Shown: positions 1-7,548 of the stretch, piece by piece | How the letters are laid out: each line of letters starts with the position of its first letter | Numbering within the stretch: the first letter of the stretch is position 1 | Origin: Streptococcus sp. 29892 | GTDB taxonomy: Bacteria > Bacillota > Bacilli > Lactobacillales > Streptococcaceae | Length of the DNA stretch: 64,000 nt | Reading direction: 5' to 3' | NCBI RefSeq assembly: GCF_032594935.1 | Contig: NZ_CP118734.1 | Coordinates: 1,206,001 to 1,270,000, forward strand | Program-made: the position numbers and the translations under genes | The notes under the pieces: generated by a model | Database searches by the model: none | What the model was told of the DNA's origin: nothing | Seen by the model: only the letters and a program-made list of their open reading frames with translations

Positions 1-93
1 CCAAGCGATAAAGGCACCGATATTGGGCATGACCATGTTAGACAGCGTTGTCCCCAGTTTTTGAAGACGAACACGAATTGAAGTATTTTCCAT
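1..93 (-). CDS. mtlA: PTS mannitol transporter EIICB, N-terminal fragment
   Basis: Only the first 31 codons are in the window; the gene runs off the left edge. The peptide starts MENTSIRVRLQKLG and continues with SNMVMPNIGAFIAW, which is the conserved amphipathic start and first membrane segment of mannitol-specific EIIC proteins. These import mannitol and phosphorylate it using HPr and Enzyme I, both of which are encoded later in this window. An AGGAGG ribosome site sits 9 nt before the ATG. A palindrome matching the MtlR operator lies 65 bp upstream, which supports the mannitol assignment. The subunit layout (IIC alone or IICB) cannot be seen from this fragment. Confidence 0.85.
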   Translation of the reverse strand, partial: MENTSIRVRLQKLGTTLSNMVMPNIGAFIAW

Positions 94-121
94 ATTATTT
101 TTCCTCCTATTTTGTAAGTTT

Positions 122-179
122 ATTATACAAAACCTCTTAACACAATAAAACTCAAATCTTGTCACAATTTTTGTGACAA
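122..179 (-). promoter_or_regulatory. mtlA promoter with MtlR-type operator
   Basis: Reading leftward toward mtlA there is a -10 TATAAT at 122-127 and, just upstream of the -35 region, an inverted repeat at 159-179 with 9-bp arms TTGTCACAA / TTGTGACAA separated by 3 nt. The published Bacillus MtlR operator is TTGNCACA-N4-TGTGNCAA; here the same half-sites are separated by 5 nt. The position near -54 fits a PRD-type activator helping a promoter with a poor -35. The assignment to MtlR is inference; the palindrome is directly visible. Confidence 0.6.
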
Positions 180-190
180 AGCAATCTTCA

Positions 191-241
191 AAAATAAAAA
201 AGACCAATGCATTGGCAAGAAGCCAGCTACATTCGTCTTTA
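191..241 (-). terminator. glmS intrinsic terminator
   Basis: Downstream of the glmS stop, the leftward transcript forms a long imperfect hairpin with AAAGAC pairing GTCTTT at the base and TGGC pairing GCCA near the loop, followed by a U-rich run (complement of 191-200). Confidence 0.6.
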
Positions 242-251
242 TATCTATCTA

Positions 252-2066
252 TTATTCAACCGTAACTGCTTTTGCAAGGTTACGAGGTTTATCGACATCC
301 AGACCACGCTGGAAGGATGCATAGTAGGCAATCAACTGAGTTGGGATCACCATAGAGATGCTTGACAAGAATGGATGCACCTTGTTAACAACAATATCAT
401 CACCTTCACGGTCCAAGCCTTCTTCCACCACGACCAAAGTGTTAGCACCACGGGAAACTACCTCTGCGATATTACCACGCGTGTGAGCGGCAACTTTTTC
501 ATTGGCAGAAAGCAGAGCGATAACTGGAGTACCGTCTTCAATCAAGGAGATGGTTCCGTGTTTCAATTCTCCAGCCGCAAAACCTTCTGTTTGAATGTAA
601 GAAATTTCTTTTAACTTTAGAGCTGCTTCAAGAGTTACATAGTAATCTGTACCACGTCCGATATAGAAAGCATTACGCGTCGTTGCCAAGAGTTTTTCAA
701 CCTTGTCTGCAATCAAGTCTTTCTCAGAAAGGGTCGCTTCGATAGACTGAGCAACGATGGACAACTCATGTACCAAGTCAAAGTCGATGGCTTCTTGTTT
801 GCCATTTGCTTCACCGACAGCTTTTGACAAGAAGGCAAGAGCAGCTACCTGAGCAGTGTAGGCTTTTGTAGAAGCTACCGCAATTTCAGGACCTGCGTGG
901 AGCAACATAGTGTAAGTCGCTTCACGTGAAAGAGTTGAGCCAGGTACGTTTGTAATAGTCAAACTTGGAATACCCATTTCATTGGCACGCACCAAGACCT
1001 GACGGCTATCTGCCGTTTCACCTGACTGGGTCAAGAGGATAAAGAGTGGCTTCTTGCTAAGAATTGGCAAATGGTAGGCCCACTCAGACGCCACGCCCAA
1101 CTCAACAGGGGTATCTGTCAAGGCTTCAATCATGTTCTTAGAAGCAAAACCTGCATTGTAAGAAGTACCTGCCGCCAAGATATAGATACGGTCTGCTTCT
1201 TGCACAGCCTTCACAATCGCAGGGTCAACTGTCATCTTACCGTCCGCATCTGCATAGGTTGAAATCAACTTACGCATAACAGTTGGTTGCTCGTCAATCT
1301 CCTTGAGCATGTAGAACGGATAAGTCCCCTTACCGATGTCTGACAAGTCCAATTCAGCCGTGTAGCTGCCACGCTCAATGGCATTGCCTTCATAGTCTGT
1401 TACTTGAACACTGTCTTTGGTCACGATTACCAATTCTTTGTCATGGATTTCCATATATTCACTGGTTTCACGAATCATAGCCATGGCATCTGAGCAGACC
1501 ATGTTGTATCCGTCGCCCAAACCAATCAAAAGTGGAGATTTGTTTTTGGCAACGTAGATGACATCAGGATTTTCAGCATCAATCAAGGCAAAGGCATAAG
1601 AACCTTGGATGATATGAAGAGCTTTTTTGAAGGCTTCCAATACAGACAAGCCGTCTTCTTCTACGAATTTCCCAATCAAATGAACAGCAATTTCTGTATC
1701 TGTCTGACCTTTGAAATCATGACCAGCCAAGTAGTCGTTTTTCATTTCGAGGTAGTTTTCGATCACACCGTTGTGAACAAGTACAAAACGACCTGTTTGT
1801 GAGGTATGTGGGTGGGCATTGTCCTCAGTTGGTTTACCGTGAGTTGCCCAGCGCGTATGACCGATTCCTGTTGTTCCCTCAGTCTTATCGCCAACTTTTG
1901 CAGATAATTCAGCAATGCGACCTACTGCTTTTACCAAGTGAGCCTGCTCCCCACCTGTTACGAAAATACCTGCTGAATCATAACCACGGTATTCTAATTT
2001 TTCAAGTCCTTGAATCAAAATATCAGTTGCGTTTGTATTTCCAACAACACCAACGATTCCACACAT
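252..2066 (-). CDS. glmS: glutamine--fructose-6-phosphate aminotransferase (isomerizing)
   Basis: This enzyme makes glucosamine-6-phosphate from fructose-6-phosphate and glutamine, the entry step to UDP-GlcNAc for peptidoglycan. The 604-residue length is normal. The start MCGIVGVVGN exposes Cys2, the N-terminal nucleophile of the glutaminase domain. Two SIS sugar-isomerase domains follow (about residues 285-420 and 455-590), with LLTQSGETADS in the first. The C-terminus KPRNLAKAVTVE is the conserved lid of the isomerase site. No glmS ribozyme was seen in the leader. Two NagR-type operators flank its promoter, so repression relieved by glucosamine-6-P or GlcNAc-6-P is likely. Confidence 0.97.
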   Translation of the reverse strand: MCGIVGVVGNTNATDILIQGLEKLEYRGYDSAGIFVTGGEQAHLVKAVGRIAELSAKVGDKTEGTTGIGHTRWATHGKPTEDNAHPHTSQTGRFVLVHNGVIENYLEMKNDYLAGHDFKGQTDTEIAVHLIGKFVEEDGLSVLEAFKKALHIIQGSYAFALIDAENPDVIYVAKNKSPLLIGLGDGYNMVCSDAMAMIRETSEYMEIHDKELVIVTKDSVQVTDYEGNAIERGSYTAELDLSDIGKGTYPFYMLKEIDEQPTVMRKLISTYADADGKMTVDPAIVKAVQEADRIYILAAGTSYNAGFASKNMIEALTDTPVELGVASEWAYHLPILSKKPLFILLTQSGETADSRQVLVRANEMGIPSLTITNVPGSTLSREATYTMLLHAGPEIAVASTKAYTAQVAALAFLSKAVGEANGKQEAIDFDLVHELSIVAQSIEATLSEKDLIADKVEKLLATTRNAFYIGRGTDYYVTLEAALKLKEISYIQTEGFAAGELKHGTISLIEDGTPVIALLSANEKVAAHTRGNIAEVVSRGANTLVVVEEGLDREGDDIVVNKVHPFLSSISMVIPTQLIAYYASFQRGLDVDKPRNLAKAVTVE

Positions 2067-2115
2067 ATCATTTCACCTACGATGTTTCTTAACATCGGCT
2101 TTCATTTTTTCATAA

Positions 2116-2209
2116 ATTGGTCTAGTCAACTTTTTTAAGAAAAAGACCAGTGAAATCAGTATATAACAAGTCATATCTATTGTCAAGAAAAAAATTGGTC
2201 TAGTCAGAT
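2116..2209 (-). promoter_or_regulatory. glmS promoter flanked by two NagR (dre-type) operators
   Basis: On the minus strand a -35 TTGACA (2181-2186) and -10 TATACT (2158-2163) are separated by 17 bp. Two copies of ATTGGTCTAGTCA lie at 2116-2128 and 2194-2206, one downstream of the expected start point and one just upstream of the -35. The core matches the GntR-family NagR/DasR dre consensus (TGGTCTAGACCA-like). In S. mutans NagR is known to bind upstream of glmS and nag genes. Two sites 78 bp apart suggest repression by looping or double occupancy. Confidence 0.75.
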
Positions 2210-2251
2210 TTTGAAAATAAACCAGAAAATTGATTGAAAAAAAGACCAGTC

Positions 2252-2794
2252 CTACTGGACCAGTCCTGTCTTGATAAAGCCAAATTCTGAGAGGGGACTT
2301 AAACGGAAGGTCAGTCGCCCAATAATCTGTTTTTCAGCAATTAAACCAAAGCTACGGCTGTCCTGTCTATTTGTCCGAACGTCGTTCAGAACCAGATAAT
2401 GCTTTTTGGGAATACTGATATGTTGGCCACCAGTCAGGGTTGTGAGATTGAAATCTTCTGTATAACTCTCTTGAGAAGACGGAGTATGCAAATAATTCTC
2501 TGCAACAATCACATCGTTTTTATATAAGACATCATCCATATATGTAACTGTTTCGTCTTCTATGGCTATAATGCGACTGACATATTCTTTACCTTCATGC
2601 CTATAGAGAACGAAATCCCCATGTGTTAAGTCAGCCTTGCGAACAGTTACAATAAAGTCGCCTTCTTTGATATAGTCATTTGCCATCTGGGATGTGATAG
2701 TTACTGGTTCAAAAAACCATACTCTCAAACCAATCAATCCTAAAATCAACAGAATGACCAAACTTATCTGCTTTACTAAATCTCTCTTTACCAT
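2252..2794 (-). CDS. signal peptidase I-like protein lacking the usual catalytic pair
   Basis: This is a 180-residue S26-family protein with one N-terminal membrane segment (LVKQISLVILLILGLIGLRV). It keeps the later family box VLNDVRTNRQDSRSFG. I chose the ATG at 2794 because GGAGAG precedes it; an in-frame TTG lies 5 codons earlier. The catalytic signature is degenerate. Where active enzymes read S-M-x-P-T-L this one reads S-Q-M-A-N-D-Y-I, so Gln precedes the Met. Where they read YVKR this one reads YVSR, so the general-base Lys is Ser. It sits between pyk/protease and glmS as in other streptococci, with its own extended -10 (TGGTATAAT at 2814-2822). It may be an inactive paralogue or a pilus-type SipA-like factor. 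Confidence 0.75.
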   Translation of the reverse strand: MVKRDLVKQISLVILLILGLIGLRVWFFEPVTITSQMANDYIKEGDFIVTVRKADLTHGDFVLYRHEGKEYVSRIIAIEDETVTYMDDVLYKNDVIVAENYLHTPSSQESYTEDFNLTTLTGGQHISIPKKHYLVLNDVRTNRQDSRSFGLIAEKQIIGRLTFRLSPLSEFGFIKTGLVQ

Positions 2795-2832
2795 AATCTC
2801 TCCAATCAATACTATTATACCATAAACTCAGG

Positions 2833-3453
2833 CTATCCATTGATAAGATGATGGTATATTTCCTCTGCAATGACTTGATTTCCAAGAGGTGTCAAGTGCA
2901 AGCCATCGCTATAATATTCCAAATGCCCCTTGGTTAAGGGATAGAGGTTGATAACTGGCACATCCAATTCCTGACCAATTGCTGCAATAATGACTTGTAA
3001 TTCGTCTTCAATAATCTGATTATTGAGCCCGAAGCGACTGGTTGGCACGAATGGTGGAATGACCAAGTAAAGATCTGGTTGACTAGGTAAACTCAAGTAC
3101 CGCTCTGCCATTTCCTTGTATTCGCTAATAAATCGCTCCTTATTCCAGTAAGGACCACGGCTGTCATTACTGCCAATCATGATAATGACAATGTCCGCCT
3201 CGCTCTCAAGGGACAACTGGGCATTTTTCTCTTTAAAATAGGGATAATCCGACGTCGACTGAAGCGAACGGCCGCTCAAACCGAAATTAGACACCTGATA
3301 AAGATGCCCCAGCTTCTCTGCTAAAATACAAGGATAGGCATCTTTTTCACGGTTCTCCAGTCCGTAACCGTAGGTCAGGCTATCGCCAACTGTTGCAACT
3401 TTTATGGCCCCACTTCCGACTGTCAGGACCTCTGGATACATAATATCTGACAC
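2833..3453 (-). CDS. SGNH/GDSL-type hydrolase (esterase/lipase)
   Basis: This is a 206-residue SGNH hydrolase. Block I is GDSLTYGYG with nucleophile Ser25; block III is GSND (Asn96); block V is DGLH (Asp183, His186), which complete the catalytic set. No signal peptide is present, so it is probably cytoplasmic. I chose the GTG start because GAGGAG lies 5 nt upstream. Homologues hydrolyse esters or acyl groups, but the substrate cannot be read from sequence. It is transcribed in the same direction as the signal-peptidase-like gene, 38 bp before it. Confidence 0.85.
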   Translation of the reverse strand: MSDIMYPEVLTVGSGAIKVATVGDSLTYGYGLENREKDAYPCILAEKLGHLYQVSNFGLSGRSLQSTSDYPYFKEKNAQLSLESEADIVIIMIGSNDSRGPYWNKERFISEYKEMAERYLSLPSQPDLYLVIPPFVPTSRFGLNNQIIEDELQVIIAAIGQELDVPVINLYPLTKGHLEYYSDGLHLTPLGNQVIAEEIYHHLING

Positions 3454-3526
3454 GTGAACTCCTCTGTTTTTCTTATTTATCTATTGTACCATCTTGAAAA
3501 AAATAAATAAACCCATGAATTTGTGA

Positions 3527-3541
3527 TATAATGAACATATG
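3527..3541 (+). promoter_or_regulatory. extended -10 placed for a leaderless mRNA
   Basis: TG-A-TATAAT (TATAAT at 3527-3532) ends 6 nt before the ATG of the FAD oxidoreductase. The expected transcription start is therefore the A of the start codon. No Shine-Dalgarno sequence is present in the gap GAACAT. Confidence 0.6.
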
Positions 3542-4645
3542 AAAAACGTGATGATTATAGGCGGAGGGATTGTCGGCTCAACAGCCGCCTTCTACCTCTC
3601 CCAAGATGAAACTGTCAACCTCACCCTCATTGACCACGGTGTCGGCACCGCTACCCGTGCTGCTGCTGGGATTATCTGCCCTTGGATGGCTCAAAAGAAA
3701 AATAAAGATTGGTATAAACTGACTTCCGAAGGCGCAGTCTTCTATCGCAAATTAGTCGCAGATTTAGAGGCTACTGGAGCCAAGGATATTCCTTTCAAGC
3801 AAACTGGAACAATCGGCTTGAAGAGCAAGCCAGAATTGCTAGAAAAAATCCAAAAGATTGCGGAAGACCGCCGTGTCGATACTCCCACCATTGGTCAAAT
3901 TACAAGCTTGCAAGGCGAAGAAATCAGCGATTATCTCCCTCTCCTCAAACCTGACTTTTACGGCATTCATTTAGAAGGAGGCGGCCGTATCGATGGTGGG
4001 CGTTTGATTGACATTTTGCAAGAAGAAGTTTTGAAAAATGGCGGAGCGCGTCTACAAGGACAGGCAAAATTGCTAGACGCTCACACTATCGAACTAGATG
4101 GACAAGAGCTGACAGCCGACCACATCATCCTAGCTACAGGTGCCTGGCTACCACATATCCTAGAACCTCTTGGTTATCAGGTTGATGTTCGTCCACAAAA
4201 AGGACAATTGTTAGAATTAGATACCCAATACGACACTAATAACTGGCCAGTCTGTATGCCCTATGGGCAAATTGACATCTTGCCTTTCGAAAATGGCAAA
4301 ATCATCATTGGAGCTACACACGAGGATAAGATGGACTACGACCTGACACTTGACCCGGAAAAAGTCCAAGCTATGCAAGATAAGGCTGCTGAATTTATGC
4401 CAGACCTAGCCAACTATTCCGTTGCCAGAACACGGATCGGAACCCGTGCCTACACTTCAAACTATGCACCATTTTATGGTAATATCGAAGACATGAAGAA
4501 TGTCTGGGTTGCTAGCGGTCTAGGTTCCTCTGGTTTGACAAATGGTCCATTCATCGGCTGGCAGATCGCGCAAGAAATTTTAGGGAAGGAAACCAGTTTC
4601 GACCGTACTGCCTATTCACCTAATAACTATATCCAAAAACTATAA
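3539..4645 (+). CDS. FAD-dependent oxidoreductase (D-amino-acid oxidase/DadA family)
   Basis: This is a 368-residue DAO-fold flavoprotein. The N-terminal Rossmann motif is GGGIVGSTAAFYL (about residues 8-20). The family's C-terminal FAD-contact region appears as VWVASGLGSSGLTNGP (about residues 325-340). Members oxidise amines or amino acids such as glycine or D-amino acids; the substrate is not predictable here. It is a single-gene unit diverging from the esterase gene and ending at a bidirectional terminator shared with the convergent protease gene. It appears to be translated from a leaderless mRNA. Confidence 0.88.
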   Translation: MKNVMIIGGGIVGSTAAFYLSQDETVNLTLIDHGVGTATRAAAGIICPWMAQKKNKDWYKLTSEGAVFYRKLVADLEATGAKDIPFKQTGTIGLKSKPELLEKIQKIAEDRRVDTPTIGQITSLQGEEISDYLPLLKPDFYGIHLEGGGRIDGGRLIDILQEEVLKNGGARLQGQAKLLDAHTIELDGQELTADHIILATGAWLPHILEPLGYQVDVRPQKGQLLELDTQYDTNNWPVCMPYGQIDILPFENGKIIIGATHEDKMDYDLTLDPEKVQAMQDKAAEFMPDLANYSVARTRIGTRAYTSNYAPFYGNIEDMKNVWVASGLGSSGLTNGPFIGWQIAQEILGKETSFDRTAYSPNNYIQKL

Positions 4646-4652
4646 TATAGCT

Positions 4653-4684
4653 AAAAGGCCACTCGCTATGAGTAGCCTTTTTAT
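4653..4684. terminator. bidirectional terminator between the oxidoreductase and protease genes
   Basis: The hairpin AAAGGC-CACTC / GAGTA-GCCTTT has an A-run on the left and a T-run on the right, so it can terminate both converging genes. Confidence 0.8.
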
Positions 4685-7411
4685 TTACTGTTTCCTTTTT
4701 AAAAATGATGAAGCCAATAACCAGTAACTCATTAAGCCCGTCACTAAGAGAGCAAAAACAGCCAAATAAGGCAAGGGAACATGGCTACTCTCCATTTCAT
4801 CTTTTGAGTCTATCATTACTTTTACTAGTTTTTCCTGTGTAGATGTATCTTGTTGTTGGGACAGTGTACTTCCAATTTTAGCAAGGCTAGCATCTTGTTG
4901 TCCATCTACTGTTTCATTTTTGAAAATCATCTCATCATGGCTTACGAAATACCAGCCATAATTTATAAGTTCGAATCTAGTAGATTCTTGAGAGGCTGCT
5001 TCCAAATGATTTAAATGTTTTAACTGAAGAGAAGGAAATTCATTATCATTAACACTAGTTATCACATGAACCGTCTCCGCCATCCTATTCCTTGATTCAC
5101 TTACATTTTCTATTTTTGTATCTTTCTCTTTGATAGTACTGCTAAAAATTGAAATGTATCCTACTTGAAAATCATGTCGAACTGAATCACCATGAATGGA
5201 TAGATGACCTAAAGGCAAATCATGTCGAACTGAATCACCATGAATGGATAGATGACCTAAAGGCAAATCATGTCGAACTGAATCACCATGAATAGATAGA
5301 TGACCTAAGGGCAAATCATATTTAACTGAATCACCATGAATAGATAGATGACCTGAGTGCAATTCGTATCGAACTGAATTACCATGTATAGATAGATGAC
5401 CTGAGGGCAATTCGTGTCGAACTGAATCACCATGTATAGATAGATGACCTAAAGGCAAGTCATATTTAACTGAGTCACCATGAATAGATAGATGAGCTAA
5501 AGGCAAATCATGTCGAACTGAATCACCATGAATGGATAGATGACCTAAAGGCAAATCATGTCGAACTGAGTCACCATGAATAGATAGATGACCTAAAGGC
5601 AAATCATATCTAACTGAATCACCATGAATGGATAGATGAGCTAAAGGCAAGTCATATTTAACTGAGTCACCATGAATAGATAGATGACCTAAGGGCAAGT
5701 CATATTTAACTGAATCACCATGAATAGATAGATGACCTGAGGGCAATTCGTGTCGAACTGAGTTTCCATGAACAATAAGATTCCCAAACGGTCTATCGTA
5801 AGCTAGAGCTTGCCCAACAGATTTCATGGGAATCCGTAAACTTTGCAGAGCGGATTGCAAGATTTCTGATAGTTCCTGCTTTTCCCTAACTTGATTGATT
5901 TGCTCCAGACCCTCAAGATATGTTTCTTTGATTAGGGCAATATAAGACCTTTCTTCCTTCTCCGAAAAACCCTCTTGATCACGAATAGCTTGGTGTAAGA
6001 CTAATTTAGCTTCAGAAAGCTTCTGTCTAGCAGTCTGTTTTTCATCTTCCAATCCATTGAAATAAGTTTCCCAGTGCTTCCTACCAAGATTGATGGTATG
6101 AACGTAGTCCAAGTGTGAACCAAAAGAATTTCTGACAACATTATTATTCAGACGAGGATTTCCAGAAGTATCACGGGTAATACCCATTCGTTTCAAACCA
6201 ATGGGACCATGCTGATCATCAGAATCCGTAATGTAGACCGCACGAATTTGCCCCTTATCATCATACTCTGCTCCCCATACCGTTACAATATGAGTAGTCG
6301 TCCCAAAGGTTCTATAGGACAGGCCAAGCAAGCTTTGATTTTCTAAGTTGGTTCGAACCAAATTCCCAAAATAGCGGTAATCTCCACTATACATTCGGTC
6401 AGTCAGCTTTTTCTCGTGAAAGACCTCATGGAAAAAACCACCCCGTTTATCTGGCACTAAATCTGGATTTTCTAAATTGACCCCTCCATGATTTTTAGGG
6501 GAGTAGCCATTGATAAATAAGTCCACCAAAGCATCAGACACAAAACCATTCAAGCGGTGCCCATAGTAGGTCTTGAAAAGGTTAAAAATACGGCTATTTT
6601 GTTGGTCTTCAAAAGAATTTGGATAGCGTCGTACATCCGTCAAAGGATAATCTTGCTGATTTTCTGCTGAACTATATTTTTCCTCAATGAAACGCTGAAC
6701 ATACGGACCATTCTGTTCCAACCACCAATGCAACATATTAGAAGAAACGGCAGCAAAACACAAGTTCAAATCTTCTAAGGAAGCATCCAAGCTCTTATTT
6801 GCATCATAATAACCCTTTCCGGCTATATAAGGCATGGTATACTCAATGAATTCTCCCGTTACTTCTTTTTTAAAATCACCACCTTGCCCCATGCTAGGAG
6901 GCGTTATACCTTGTGCCCAAATAATTTCTCTGTACTGACCATCTTCGCTAGTATAAAAACTGATAGGCTGTTCAACCACATCTTTCTGAACTGCTACTGG
7001 TAGATTAGAAGGGAGGCTACTATCTTCGTGCTCAGGGATGACCATCGTCTCCAAGTCTGCATGGATTTCGATACTAGTAGGATCTAAAAGCTGATCAACA
7101 TTCGGTTCAAGCAACTCATTTTCCTGCTCAGAAGGGGCTACTTCATTCTCACTAGCTTGAGCTAGGTTGTCACTTTCCACTAAAATATTCAGACCTGTAA
7201 GCGCGCCAGCATTCTCTTGCTCTTCTGCCTCCTCTATGATTTCAAGCGACTGTGGTACCAAAGCTCCCTCCACCTGGATAGCTTCTCCTTCCAAAGCAGA
7301 AATCATTTCTGCCTTGGCAGATAGAGTAAATTGATTGGTAAGAAAAAGAAAAGCTACTGGAACTAAACCAACTGCTAGTTTTCTCAACGAAAAACGAATG
7401 TGAATGCCCAT
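4685..7411 (-). CDS. IdeS-family immunoglobulin-degrading cysteine protease (Ide_Ssuis-like)
   Basis: This is a surface-exported C66-type protease of 908 residues. A YSIRK-like signal (RFSLRKLAVGLVPVAFLF) ends near residue 35, followed by an acidic linker. The protease domain spans about residues 160-455: GKGYYD, then DLNLCFAAVSSNMLHWW with nucleophile Cys218, THIVTVWGAEYD with His374, and YITDSDD with Asp396/398. The His-Asp spacing equals that of IdeS. Residues 543-766 are a 16-residue tandem repeat of type GHLSIHGDSVKYDLPL. The C-terminus has one hydrophobic segment (LAVFALLVTGLMSYWLLASSF) and a KRK tail; no LPXTG motif is visible. S. suis Ide cleaves IgM, so that target is likely but not proven. 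Active-site residues look intact. Confidence 0.88.
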   Translation of the reverse strand: MGIHIRFSLRKLAVGLVPVAFLFLTNQFTLSAKAEMISALEGEAIQVEGALVPQSLEIIEEAEEQENAGALTGLNILVESDNLAQASENEVAPSEQENELLEPNVDQLLDPTSIEIHADLETMVIPEHEDSSLPSNLPVAVQKDVVEQPISFYTSEDGQYREIIWAQGITPPSMGQGGDFKKEVTGEFIEYTMPYIAGKGYYDANKSLDASLEDLNLCFAAVSSNMLHWWLEQNGPYVQRFIEEKYSSAENQQDYPLTDVRRYPNSFEDQQNSRIFNLFKTYYGHRLNGFVSDALVDLFINGYSPKNHGGVNLENPDLVPDKRGGFFHEVFHEKKLTDRMYSGDYRYFGNLVRTNLENQSLLGLSYRTFGTTTHIVTVWGAEYDDKGQIRAVYITDSDDQHGPIGLKRMGITRDTSGNPRLNNNVVRNSFGSHLDYVHTINLGRKHWETYFNGLEDEKQTARQKLSEAKLVLHQAIRDQEGFSEKEERSYIALIKETYLEGLEQINQVREKQELSEILQSALQSLRIPMKSVGQALAYDRPFGNLIVHGNSVRHELPSGHLSIHGDSVKYDLPLGHLSIHGDSVKYDLPLAHLSIHGDSVRYDLPLGHLSIHGDSVRHDLPLGHLSIHGDSVRHDLPLAHLSIHGDSVKYDLPLGHLSIHGDSVRHELPSGHLSIHGNSVRYELHSGHLSIHGDSVKYDLPLGHLSIHGDSVRHDLPLGHLSIHGDSVRHDLPLGHLSIHGDSVRHDFQVGYISIFSSTIKEKDTKIENVSESRNRMAETVHVITSVNDNEFPSLQLKHLNHLEAASQESTRFELINYGWYFVSHDEMIFKNETVDGQQDASLAKIGSTLSQQQDTSTQEKLVKVMIDSKDEMESSHVPLPYLAVFALLVTGLMSYWLLASSFLKRKQ
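5162..5785 (-). repeat. 48-bp tandem repeats inside the IdeS-like protease gene
   Basis: Twelve uninterrupted 48-bp units cover 5162-5737. Each encodes 16 residues of the pattern xHLSIHGDSV-(KY/RH/RY)-(D/E)L-(PL/PS). A degenerate unit lies on each side (5738-5785 and 5114-5161). Variation is concentrated at positions 1, 11, 12 and 15-16 of the unit. Near-identical adjacent copies suggest recent expansion and length variation between strains. Confidence 0.97.
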
Positions 7412-7492
7412 ATGTCCATCTCTTTCAACTTATTCACCTCATATTATATCAATACAATTTGAATTTTGCAAAATCATACCATATATTCAAAC

Positions 7493-7540
7493 AAAAAGCC
7501 TATCATTCAAACTAAGGAGCTTGATTGAATAGGCTTTTTC
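7493..7540. terminator. pyk terminator
   Basis: AAAAAGCCTAT pairs with ATAGGCTTTTT around an inner TTCAA/TTGAA stem. It lies 9 bp beyond the pyk stop and can work in both directions, so it also shields the protease promoter. Confidence 0.8.
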
Positions 7541-7548
7541 TTTATACA

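Noticed and set aside
252..2092. Several plus-strand frames opposite glmS
   Set aside because: They are shadows of the conserved gene and have no ribosome sites.
5162..5785. Regular 48-bp repeats considered as a CRISPR array
   Set aside because: There are no unique spacers; the units are contiguous and translate in frame as part of the protease.
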